From Trichoplax sp. H2 (lineage: Eukaryota > Placozoa > Uniplacotomia > Trichoplacea): a DNA stretch of 64,000 nt. Under the pieces are notes generated by a model. It did not search any database, was not told the origin of the DNA, and was given only the letters and a program-made list of their open reading frames with translations. Within the stretch, counting starts at the first letter, position 1, and each line of letters starts with the position of its first letter. A program made the position numbers and the translations under genes. Of the stretch, positions 25,241 to 36,994 are shown piece by piece. Location of the stretch: positions 62,001-126,000 of the forward strand of contig NOWV01000181.1 of assembly GCA_003344405.1 (NCBI GenBank). Direction: 5' to 3'.

Positions 25241-28200
25241 ATGGGGCGCTGCTCATGCTTACAAAGTTTGAGAAGTTTGATTTTTAAATGAAATTGATAT
25301 CGTCAAATTTTCTGAATCATCAGCACTAATTAAACTAGTAGAATTTCAATTCTATCATTTACTTGTATTTCTACAGCCATTAGCTTGTGTATATGATAGT
25401 GAAATAAAAATTGACTAAGTGCTAGTAAAGAGATACGCGTATTCTGTATATAAAATTATCGCTGAAATACTAACAACTAAACCAAATTTGATGTAGTTTA
25501 TAATTTGGAAAAAGAAGAAAGTACAAATGATGGTCGTTATGAAAGCCCAGTGGCTAAAAATGTACCTTTTAATTCTTTTAAAGCTAAAATTAATCCAGCC
25601 GAAAAGCAAGCCGGTAAGATATTTCATGTCTCTAGTTTGGATCTACCAGTGTTCCAAGGTAATACTGACCGAATTATCAATATAGTTTGCAGTGCCATGA
25701 TGTAGGTTATTACATTATTATTTTTCCTAGTATTAGAGAAAATTTGCATAACCTATATTCATATTCCTAATAGGGAAAAATATTCTTACAAGATCGAGTC
25801 ATTTATTACCTGAAGATGATCATAGTATGAATGACAACCGATTACAAAAGGCGACTAGCTTACAGGATAACGTACCAAATCCTAATAAGCAACCAAATAA
25901 ATTAAAGAAAGTTAATATTATCAATTCAAGGATTTATATTGTTGACGAGTTACAGGAAAAAATATCGAAAGGAGGCCTGAATCGCTCCGAAGAGAATGAG
26001 AGCAACTCTAGCTTACCAACTAGTAAATCGGATTCCGAAATTAGCACTAAAATTTTAATACCCGAAAGTAATTATGACACTCCAGGGCAAAATAAGTCTA
26101 TTAGCGTAATAGATCCCAAGTACGATAATTCAGTATTTGATAGCATTGTTAAAACTGAATTCAAAGACTTGGAGAAATCTGAAACTAAGCTGTTTTTACC
26201 TGAGAACAGACCCTATCCGCCGATCAGACAGCCTCGCCGTAAGATGAACAGTCATCCAGCAAGTACTAATTTAACTACTAATACAATAAACCTATCTAGT
26301 CACAGCGATGATAGGCATTCAATAGCTGTAAATTTCAGTGAAGAAAGGAGTCAATCATGCATTGAAGAACTACAAAATGATAGTAATCAGTCTATGAAAA
26401 AATCATCAAGCTGTCCAAACACAAGTATGAATAAGAGTCCTACTAGTCAGAAGAAATCCAAATTTAAACCAGACGATTTTTGGCTTAGTAGAAACCTCGC
26501 TACATCGAATGAAGATAGCGTAGCAAAGTCTAGGAATAATACTATGAATAAGTCTCCAACGGAGAATAAATTTAATAATAGATTAAATCTAGAGCAGCAA
26601 AATAATTATCAAAATGTCAACACATACAATCAATCAAATCTTAAACCTAGCCAAATTCGTGGAAAGGCCTCACAGCAGAGTGACCCTGAAAGTTCTTCTC
26701 ATGATAACATTCAGCAATTAAATGGGAAAAACACATTGTCTAATAGCCAAAGTAATCGATCTCCCAGTAAAACATGGCAAGCTAGCAAGAGTAATCAGAT
26801 CATCGAAACTACAAGCAAAAATGACTGGAGCCATCCATTACAAAAGGAAATTACTAATCCATCATCTACTAAGAAGAAAGTCGTTAGTACTCAGTCTAAG
26901 CTAGATAACCGATCTTTAATAAGCAACCCATCGAACGAAGAGAAGTCCGTTTCGATTGAATTACCTGTTCTAGACTACACTAAGTATTCTCAGGAAATCA
27001 AATCCAAGCGGAATAATAGCTCTGGACGCCAACATGATAGCAATACTTTGATGAAGCACAAATTCCAAGCATCTTCAACAAATAATGACACGTTTGATAA
27101 GAATAGACATCAGCAGAAAAATAATGTGAAATTTAGAAAGGGTTCGACATCAAGCAGTACTGAATTTCCAGATGAAGGTATTATTTGGCAGAAAAATACG
27201 AACAAGATTTCGTCAGAAAAGAAAGCGCAATGTGCTAGTCCTGAATCTCCTAATGAAGTTCAATCCAAACATAAAATAAAGCTAACGTCAGGCATTAAAT
27301 CTAATGAAACAGACTTTAAAGTTCAAGTAGAAAGCAACCAACAGCAACAAGATTATAAATCATTCAATTCTGTAAATAGGTGTAAATCAAATAGCTCATC
27401 ATTTCAGAACGATGGCGGACCAATTCCTAAAAGTAATACAGGAATCTTGTCTACCGACTTAAAGCAAAAAGATAGTGCTAAACCAACCTCAGCGAACCAC
27501 TCGAAATTAATTAATTCTAGAATAGGAAATGATGGTAAACCTATAATTAAAAGTAAACCTAAATTGGGTCCTGGCGCCAATTCAGTAATGCGAAATAAAG
27601 GTAGCAGTTTATTTCCTAAAGATTCTTTCAAATCAACTCATACTGAGCCTAGCCAAAGCAACGAGAGGCCAACTGAAAATAATTCCAAATCTTCAGTGAA
27701 TAATGATGGTCATGATTCATGGCCCCGAAATACGTACCTATCCAGATCAAGGAGTTCTGATGTTGTCCACCTAGATAAATATTCGTCTGATGATATAATC
27801 AAGCTTACTTCTAGTTCTCCCCAGCAGAAACTAAATTTTTATATAAGCGAATCAGAAGCGAACCTTTCCGTGACGGGAGATGTTTGTAAATTGGATGATA
27901 AATCGGAGACTTCACCACAGGACGACGTTAATATCGTAATAAATCAAAGTAAAAATCGCAGAATGCATCATACTATTCAGATTACGAAAAAATACTCAAA
28001 GCAAGAACAACTTGATCAAGTGAGTAAGGTAAATTCAGATGTACCTAAAGGAATTAAAATACAAGATAATTTTTGCGACCCTTCGACTCTGGTATCAACC
28101 GTTGCAGCGAATAAAAGTCGCGACCAAAACCGTAAAGAACTTACGCGTATGCCAGAAAATCAGCTAAGAGAAAGACAAAATATGGGAAACGAAATTCCAG

Positions 28201-31200
28201 CCCATCAATTCAAGCAAGTGAATTTACAAGAAAATAAGAATGCACAACAATCCAAGGCTCAATTTGGCAGCAATCAGGACCATTCTCAGCAAAATCAACT
28301 ACCAAATCAATTCAATGATAAAGAATCTTTAGGCTGGCAAAATACGAACCATAACTATACTCCTGAATACCGGTCTGTTGAAATGCAACAGTTTGACATA
28401 CAGCATGCTCAAAATTCTAAAACGATGTCTCATAAAGCCTCTATTACTGGCAAGAAAGGAAGTGCATATTCTAATTCCCAAGTTCGCTCATTCAGTGCTA
28501 AAAATAATTACCATGGACAAAATAACAATAATGGGGATCAAGCCGAATTTCTAGTTAGTAGGCAATTAAATCAATCGAAATTAGAAGGTCAGTATAACTA
28601 TTATAAAATGATAGTAGCATTTCCTACAAAATACAACAGCAATATACTGATTGTAATGATCATGTTCTAGACACTAAGGATAAGCCCGTAATTAAAAAGA
28701 GCATCAGTGTCCAGAATGAGCATAGCGGAAAATCAGGTAATAATTCATCTAAAGCTCAACAAGATGTTACTGGGCAAGAAAAGAATATTAATAATGACAT
28801 CAATCGTTCGCGTAATATTTTGATAACTGACACAGATACACAAATAGTAGCATATAGGCCAGAATTACCACAAAAAATGCAAGTAATAGCATCATCTCCA
28901 GGTAAGTCTTTAGGTAATCAAGAGTGAGATACGTCGTAACTTAAAATCATTGCCAATTTCATTTCAGTAATCTATCCATACATTTATCTCTATCGAAGTA
29001 GGAGATTCGGCTGTTTCAGCCCAAATAGTGTAATTTCTATAATTAATCTAATTTATTTATGTACTTTTCTCTTTGTAGTGTTATGTTTTCATATCAGATT
29101 TACACGGACTATTTAGCAAAACTTATAAACTAATCTTATCACTTCTATAGAATTGATTTAACTGTACAATCTGAAGATTTTAAGTATACGGTAGCTAATT
29201 ATAACTATTGCTAAAATATCTCACATGTTAATATTTCATTAGATCACGATGAGTATCCTGAGCTATCGGCTACATTCGAATCAGTACCTAATAAAGTCTT
29301 CTATTTCGAAAGCAGTAAAATTTCTGGCCTACGAATTACATTTCCAGCTCAGGAAAGATCTAATAAAATCCGAACTCGCATGGTTATTCATTATGCTGAT
29401 CCTCCATATTCCAATGAATTAAAGGATCAGTCGATCATTCAGTTATCTTCAATCATTAAATTAGATAGCTATGATGCCAATCGTGGTTATAAACCTTCCA
29501 TACTCTTACGATTACCAATTCCTTTGGCAACAAGAATTCTTGAAATATATAAAATTGACTCTGTGCAAGCATTACCGGTGAAGGTTTTATATCGTATTAG
29601 CGAGTATTTTCCTACGTGGGAAAAGCTAAATATAGACTACCAGTATTGCTTTGAGAATCAAGGTGGTCACTGCATAACAATTCCAATTTATCGTACTGGA
29701 TATTACGTTCTTGGATACCAATATCAATCAGATAGTTTCAATTCAAACTCATATCATAGTCTATATTATGTCTTTCCAAGTCTACAACAAGAAGTTAACG
29801 TCTTAGCAGTTCTTTCTGCTATTCAATCACAGTCTGATCATGTTCATTTAAAATTTTTTGTGATCCGTAAGGGAGAAAACTCACAAAGTATAATTGACAA
29901 AATAGCACCACCCTACCGGGAGACTTTATTACAACATACTGGACTTGAGTATGCCATTCTAAGCAATGGCAGATATAAAATGAATTTCTTACCAAAAGAT
30001 ATTACCTGCGAAGATAGATTTCAAGATAAAAACATAACCGTAAATTGGAGCCTTCGCCATTATATTTGTATCGATATTCAATGTCAGGTTATTAATCGTG
30101 ACAAATTGAATAATTTGTGTGTAATAAAGTTAGAAAGATTGGATGAGAGTCATGACATTCTGGAATGTTATCTAACTATGGTTAGTAAAATGAAGGCTTT
30201 CCTGTAATCTTAAAGATACATTTACACAGATTTTACTTGTCGCAAATCTTGAGCTGATTCCAATCTTCCCTCAATGCAATTTTAATGAGCTCTGCCACCT
30301 TTCTTTTTCAGCCTAAGCTTTCAGATCATCGCTCTAAAAAGTTGTCTAGAACTAGACGAAAACGACTACAACAGTCAATACTAGTACAAAGTAAGTACCA
30401 GTACCTTAATTAGTAATTATTGGATAGGTAATCTGTATCAGGTAGTGCAATAGCCGAAAAAGGCGTGGTATGTTGATGCTATAAGTCATATATAGTCATA
30501 TTCTAGTAGAATTAAGAGTAAATTAAACTGTCAGTTGAATACGATGACTGACTACCGTACTCTTTCTTGATTTCAGATTTCTTAGATAATTCAGTAAAGC
30601 TTATCAAAACTGTAAAATTTATTGTAAACTGCTGCATTAATCGAAATACAAAGATATCTTAATATCTTCGGTGAAGATATTAAACTACTGCTTTATTTAT
30701 TTATGCTACTTGTAGAAATCGCTGAAAATTTAACAGACACTTCTGAAGATGAATTTGGTGAGTGTATCATTTTAAGTCAGATCTTAAATCTAAAGCTACG
30801 TAATTTAAATCTTATTGAAACATCGCTTCTGAAATATCAATTATACTGGTGACCTGACACTACTCTTAAAAATTTATGATAAAACACTTCTCAAGATTAA
30901 ATCATTGCTTATATTAGCGATAATTATTCTATCTTTAATAGCTAAATACTCGAATATAATATGTTAGAGAAACTCATGATATCCGTGATATAATAAGGGG
31001 AAAAATAGAATAATTATAGTAGCGACTTGACACCGCTCTTCAAAATTTACTAAATAATTCTCAATATTAAATTACTGTTTATTTATAGCGTTAAATTTTC
31101 TAACATTAAAATAATTGTTCGAATACATAATTTTTAAAAAGATATCGTATCATAGCAAGGGAAAATTGAAGCTACTATAGTGGCGAATTAGCGTCACTCT

Positions 31201-31982
31201 TCCAGACTTGCTTTAATAGTTCTAACGATTAAATTATCTTTACAGATGAAGATAATTATTTCTATCTTCGATAAAACATTCTCAAATGCACAATTTAAAA
31301 GAAGCATTATATTAAAATAAGTGCCTATAAGGACTATATTGCAAAACATGTGGTACAAGATTTATCATACATTAAAAGACATTCTATTGCGTCTACCAGA
31401 TCACTTTTACTTTAGGACAAGTGACAATAAATATAATCGATATTAAGATAAAATTTTTATTCTAGCAGTAAATTAAAAGCAGATTTGGATATTAGCCAGA
31501 TCTTTTAAACTGACTCCTGATTTAGCTGTAATATAATAAACCATATCATGGTTATAATTTATCCATGTTAATTTGAAGTTAAAAATTTATTGGCTTCGAA
31601 TTCAATTCATATCGAAAATGTAATTGTATATAATGTCTATTTTTCTCTGCTCTTAATAGCTCATAGGAAATTAGAAATGAGCTTGGACATCATTCGAGTC
31701 ATAAATAAGCATTTGAAAATTATTTTGGAATCCATTCCATTGCTTGAATTAATATATGATCTAAGAATAGATCGTGTACTTAGCGATGATAATGTCGTCT
31801 ATTTGAAAGAAATTCGAGGCCAGAAAGAGAGAAATTATGCCTTTATTTTACTTTTGCAGCAACGGCAAGATCGCGATTTTTACAAATTTTGCAAATTATT
31901 GCAAGAACATCAGGTTAAATCCCTTAATAAACTAGGCATGCTATTAGAAGCAGAAGCCCGAAACAGAGACACTATCGATTAA
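25241..31982 (+). CDS. Long disordered protein with ZU5/UPA-like module and C-terminal CARD (about 1,550 aa)
   Basis: Model in consistent phase: 25241-25265 (tentative first exon, MGRCSCLQ), 25497-25613, 25774-28901, 29243-30180, 30312-30390, 30716-30757, 31660-31982 (TAA). The first exon is the weakest call, as its donor is GTTTGA. Residues about 48-1090 are low-complexity Ser/Asn/Gln/Lys-rich and probably unstructured. Exon 29243-30180 looks like a ZU5 domain (SGLRITFPA, QLSSIIKLD, KPSILLRLPIPLA), followed by a beta-rich UPA-like part (TWEKLNIDYQY, GYYVLGYQ). The autoprocessing HFS motif of FIIND/PIDD is not seen. The last exon is a CARD (LLELIYDLRIDRVLSDDNVV, RDFYKFCKLLQEHQ). CARDs recruit partners by CARD-CARD contacts in apoptosis and inflammasome signalling. 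One base appears to be missing in the A run at about 28604-28607: the frame shifts there, and the reading continues in the next frame to the donor at 28902. The CARD is solid; ZU5/UPA is a moderate call. Confidence 0.7.
25468..25496 (+). promoter_or_regulatory. Branch point and splice acceptor of CARD gene exon 2
   Basis: A perfect TACTAAC branch-point sequence (25468-25474) lies 22 bases upstream of the acceptor GTAG (25493-25496). It supports a spliced 5' exon, because the frame after it has no ATG of its own near the start. Confidence 0.6.
30845..31330 (+). repeat. Three-copy tandem repeat of about 165 bp inside a CARD-gene intron
   Basis: Units begin near 30846, 31019 and 31180 with related words (TGGTGACCTGACAC, TAGCGACTTGACACC, TGGCGAATTAGCGTC). 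Each is followed by CTCTT, then ATTAAAT and a TTAT-rich tail in the same order. The units are well diverged. Confidence 0.7.
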
Positions 31983-34900
31983 ACCCTCTCAAACTGTACA
32001 AATGGAATGCTTTAACAAAAAAATATAATCAGCTGCCTTTGTAAGTAAAAGCGTATTGCTCAATTCAAAAAATTGTAATAATTTTAAAGTAAATGATCCT
32101 TCCTGGTGCAACAGTATCTGTTGGAGTTCTATGATATCATAAACTTTAACAAATTGATTTTATGCTACAATTACTCATCCAAAGAATGATACTGCGATAT
32201 AATAACATTTAACCGTTTTATAAGAATTCGCTGATTTAAATAGAGGATAAAAAGGGCAACGTTGTGTAACTACAAATCAAAACGTGAATTGTATTTTTAT
32301 AGCAAATCACTATATCTATGTGCATGTTGATAGCGACTATCGGTTGCTGATATCAGAAATGGCTTAATGTAAGTAAATTGTATTTAATTGTGTTATGTTA
32401 GCACTTTATTATTAATTAATAGGCATATAAATATTAGCCAAGTGCCAAGATTGATAAATTATACTTAACTATTTTTGTAAAGATATACGAAATGATAGCT
32501 TGCTTTTATGCTCTGTGAATCTTCAATTAAGATTTAGAAAAGATTCTTCCCCATGGTATATAATTTGCAACCAACAACAATTTCAAATTTCTATTAAAAT
32601 TAAAATCATTTACTGCAGAATGATATAAAATAACTTAGTTTGAGCAGGTAAAGATCGAACAGGAAGTAGTTGATAAGTACTAATTTCGAATCGGATTAAA
32701 TGTCTGCATCTTAGCTTAGTTAATATTTATTTCAATTTTTGTTATAGTTTAAATACAGAAAATTGCAGACACTCTTTTAGAAGCATACTTCGATATCTGG
32801 CCAAAAGTTTACGATAAATTAACTAGGAAAATATTGGATCAAAACATATTTTCTAGTATTTCTAGCTTAAAGCTCAAGAAGCGATAATTTAATCCATAGA
32901 GTCTATAGCTCACAATCTAATCAAATTAAACCTTTGAGGTATGGAATATTTGCACGATTGCATATTTCCTGTTCCTTTACAAATGCAAAAGCAAATCAAT
33001 AGATTAATCATGGCAGAATCCACATTTCTGCATCATGCAGCCTTTATGTACAGTTTTCCTGTAGACTGCTATAAAAAGTGATAGCAGTACTTACTGCGCG
33101 ATGATTATTAGTTATCGTCGGTAGTATGAGTAAAGAAAGATATTGAAAGTTAGCTTATAGTGCAATCTGACAGTAAAGGAAATATGAATGTTATTATCCA
33201 CTGAAAGATTTGCTTGAACAGCAGCTGTAAGATAAGCGATCACTTGATAGGAGAATACTGTAAGCATATATGCATTTATTGCATGTATGATTGACAAACG
33301 TAATTAAACAAGCAAATTATGCGCGAATATTAGCCTAACTGGATGACAAAGTAAAGGAAATATTCTATTAAAATAAAAAATTTTACCATTCATCTCTAGT
33401 TAGTGGATAATGATCTATTCAGCTCAAAAAGGTGAGTGATCGAAGATAAGACTTAATACGCCAGGATTAAGCTGCTTATCATTCATTCTAACTAATCCTG
33501 CTTCCAGTCAACGCTATACTATACAGAAAAGTAAATTCAGTTTATGACAATGTACCATATAGACTGCTATTGCCTACTCAAGTCTATGCAAATATAGTCT
33601 AAGTCAGTGAGAGTTATTATTGATGTATGGTAAAGCAAAATAGTGTATCAATTGCTTAATCTTTTTTAACTGCATACCAGAAAGGAAGCTGTTGTGGCCT
33701 GAAATTAATTTTAATTTAATGACATTTCAAGTAGACTATAAGAGGGTATGAAACAGATCTAAGCTTTTGGGAGGGATAGTATCAGTTGACTAAATATGAG
33801 TTAATTGAGAAAAAATTTAGCTTTGCTGAAGTTCAGCTAAAGAATCCAAGTGTTGCATTGTAGAATTTGCAGAATGACATAAATAGCCTTACTTACAATA
33901 TATCGGCTATATATTAGCTACTCAAGTCTACGCAAATATAGACCAAGTATTGAAGAGTTTTCATTAAGGTGCGTCAAAGCAAGATTTCGTACTAAAAACC
34001 TAACCTTTTCCAACTGCATACAGAAAAGGAGGCTGTTGTAGACTTGCATTGATTTTCACCTACTGTTTACTTTTAGTCACCTGGCATTATCAAATATCAA
34101 TCGAAGACTTTAATTCATTTAACCGAACAACCGAGATCTTATAGAAGACAAGATTATCTCGTTAAAGCCATGGGATTGCATTATCATAACAATTAATTGA
34201 AGTAATCATGACTATATGAGCAAGTATCGTACGTTGATGATAAGTATAAGGAAAAAGCTTTTCTATTATGTCCATGGACGATACTTAATAATATTTGTAT
34301 AGGCCTAATGTGATTGCTTCATGGCTAATTATAATTATGAGACGAGGGAAAGGAATTGTGGTCATTAAGGTTCACTGTTAGAAAGGAAATCAATTGTGAT
34401 TCAAAATGACGATAATCAATAACTGCTAATACTGACAAGCCGCTTCATTCCAATTTTTCAAACAACATCTGAACTCTATTTGTGCAGTTGCGAGTATCTA
34501 GTCGATAAACTTGAGTCCAGTTTTTCCGACTTGAACTCAGTAACAAATTTGAAGGTGAGTAAATAATAATTAATTTCATTACAGATTGAATCAAGGTCGA
34601 TTCTTCTTTACTGAACTCATTAACTAAGCATGGTAGTTATTGGCTATATGCAAGAGCTTTATGATCAATATAGAAAATGCACTATTACGTCAATGACTAA
34701 AATTTTAACTCAGTAATTGACTAAATTTTCTAATCGTATATACCATACGGTATGTCTGTCATCAAGTTCGAATTAGTAAGTTACGTCTGAGTGACATGCA
34801 TTAAATTCAATCTAATATGCTAGAAATTGGGTAAGTTAGTGGTTGTTTGAGCATTCTTTACCCTGTAGTCTATAATTTTAAAAGTGAATTTTTTGGTCTT

Positions 34901-35575
34901 CCATTATTAGTATTCATGCTTCATATTTTACTTAATTGCCTGCACTGCAATCACACTAATACTCATAATTATGTTCAGAAGCAGTAATGTGTTAATTTTT
35001 ATGATTAATAAAGTATCAGGAAGAACTGATCAATTCTTATCAGAAGAATTATAATTTGCACGATAGGTAGAAGATGTAAAGTTTCACCTTAGCTTAACAA
35101 TTAGATTATTCTAACAACTTTGAAATATTTCCAATTTCTACCGTATCATATCTTCAACAGTTACTTTATTAGCAAGGTGAATATTTACCGGTATGGTAAC
35201 CTGCAGTGTTTTCTACAATTACCAACTATAAGACGTTAATGACAAATAATAAAGTTGTCAAATCAGGCAGCTAGCCGTCAGCCTTATATTCACCTTCTGT
35301 TCTGTCTCATGGAAGGTTGTCGAGTGGCACATTCTATTTCCTTCACAGTCATCCATCCTAGATTAATTCTTTATAGCTAACGGCAACAGGCTAATCAAGC
35401 TATTTCAGTGGAAGTTATAATACATACCTTGACACATTTAACTAAGTGAGATTTTATTAGATATGTAAGAGATATTTTATTACACGCAAAACTTGACTTT
35501 ATTTTACTTTGTTTTGCTAACTTTAAATCTTATTGCATTATTTCTTCAAAGACTTCAATACTCCAGTAATTGCAA
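31983..35575. other. Spacer between CARD gene and TIR gene
   Basis: Contains a diverged tandem pair (33500-34090). Two isolated exon-like frames were seen: 32759-32887, after a TACAG acceptor and ending in TAA, and 34490-34556, between a GTGCAG acceptor and a GTGAGT donor (CEYLVDKLESSFSDLNSV). Neither joins in phase to a neighbouring gene and neither was recognised, so they are left unassigned. Confidence 0.5.
33500..34090 (+). repeat. Tandem pair, unit about 344 bp
   Basis: CTACTCAAGTCTATGCAAA near 33574 recurs as CTACTCAAGTCTACGCAAA near 33918, and AACTGCATACCAGAAAGGA near 33668 recurs near 34012. Both pairs are 344 bases apart. Confidence 0.8.
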
Positions 35576-36994
35576 ATGGATATAATTGGTAAGTGAAATT
35601 AAATTACACTAAAATGAATCAGTAAATTTCCATCATAATAAGCGATAGTTGAGTAACAAATTTATAAATTAAAATAAATTAAACCTGCTATCATAAATCT
35701 TATATGGTCTATACTATGTAATCATTACTGGTGTAGATGTGTTTATTAGTTTTAACAGCACAAAGTATGATCAAGCAGAGTGTATAAAAGAGATTTTAGA
35801 AAATAGATTTCCAAACTTAAAAATAAGAATGCACGAAAATCAAGTGCTTTCCGGAGATAATTTGACCCTAGAAAAGGATTATAACATCTGTTCCGCCAAG
35901 GTACTTTTAACAATGATTGATTAGAAAACTTGCATTAATGATAAAGGTCTGTTAAGATTTCCAATTAACCCTAAAAAGATAACCAAACAGAAGAAAACAT
36001 AGGTTGATCAGGCTATCTTTTATCATTCTTATCCATATTTCTATAGCAGTGATATTGAATAACGAATAATGGTTCGAGGTATCGGTGATTCATAAGACTA
36101 TTTTCTATACTTGATGCTTGTAGATATTCATATGTTGTTTAAGTCAAGATTATGCAGACTCAGTATGCTGCTGTAAGGAACTGGAGCGGGCATTTGAACT
36201 GGCTAAGCCGATTATACCAGTTTTATTGGAAAATTTCGATATCGAAAACGGACTAACCAATAATCTGACAAGGCAAAACTTATTCCCATATATCTGTGGC
36301 AGAAGATCTTTCAACCTAATTTATAATCAAGGTTTCAATAGCTATTCCCTATCTGAAAATATGCTGCATCTTCTAGATTCATTAAAATCATGGGTAAGAA
36401 TTACGTAATTTACTAGCCCAATATCAGGTTAAAAGTTCTTGAAAATTAATTTAGGATATATATCATATAAATAATAATAGAAATGGATATACCATGATTT
36501 ATGATATATTCAATATGAGTTTATTCATATAATATTCAATGTCGTGAGTTTATTCGCATTACCTAGAAGAAATGTTTAAGAAGGCCAAGTTTATAATCTA
36601 GGTTGTAGGAAGTAATGACAGAATTTCAGCCATGAACCAACATTCAAGCGCTTCTATCCACGACTCGGGCAATGGTAAATATTGTTTGTGTAAATGAATG
36701 AAAAGATATTTTTCCAAAGTAAAAATATTTCGATTTATTGTAGGATTAATAAGCGTAGGAATGAGCTTATAGTTTGTGCGATCTGGAATGATACAAAAAT
36801 TTAACTTAATTATTTGATGGATAACTTTTGTTACTAGTAAATCACATCCAATAAAGTGATTGACGCCTATGTTATGATCGATGATATGAATACGTAAAAA
36901 TATAATTATTTCAGCTTTTCATGAGCAAAGTAAATCTTCTAGGATTATTACTAAAAGCAAATACCGTAGATATAATTGTAAACAATTTCATTAA
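35576..36994 (+). CDS. TIR-domain-only protein, 199 aa, five exons
   Basis: Exons 35576-35588, 35737-35900, 36124-36393, 36602-36674 and 36915-36994 (TAA). All junctions are GT-AG with matching phase, and the total is exactly 200 codons. The first coding exon holds only ATG-GAT-ATA-ATT plus one base (MDII), spliced to DVFISFNSTKYDQAE. Residues 4-149 form one TIR domain: box 1 DVFISF, a degenerate BB loop (NQVLSGDNL), strand C IFICCLSQDYADS, then CCCKE with Glu78 at the position of the catalytic glutamate of NAD-cleaving TIRs such as SARM1, then AKPIIPVLLENF and a final LKSW. A basic 50-residue tail follows, with no LRR, death-fold or membrane segment. Role: a cytosolic TIR adaptor or NADase, and activity cannot be decided from sequence. 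The domain call is strong; the last two exons are less certain. Confidence 0.82.

Noticed and set aside
27404-27631. Minus-strand 75-codon frame
   Set aside because: Antisense of the long low-complexity exon of the CARD gene.
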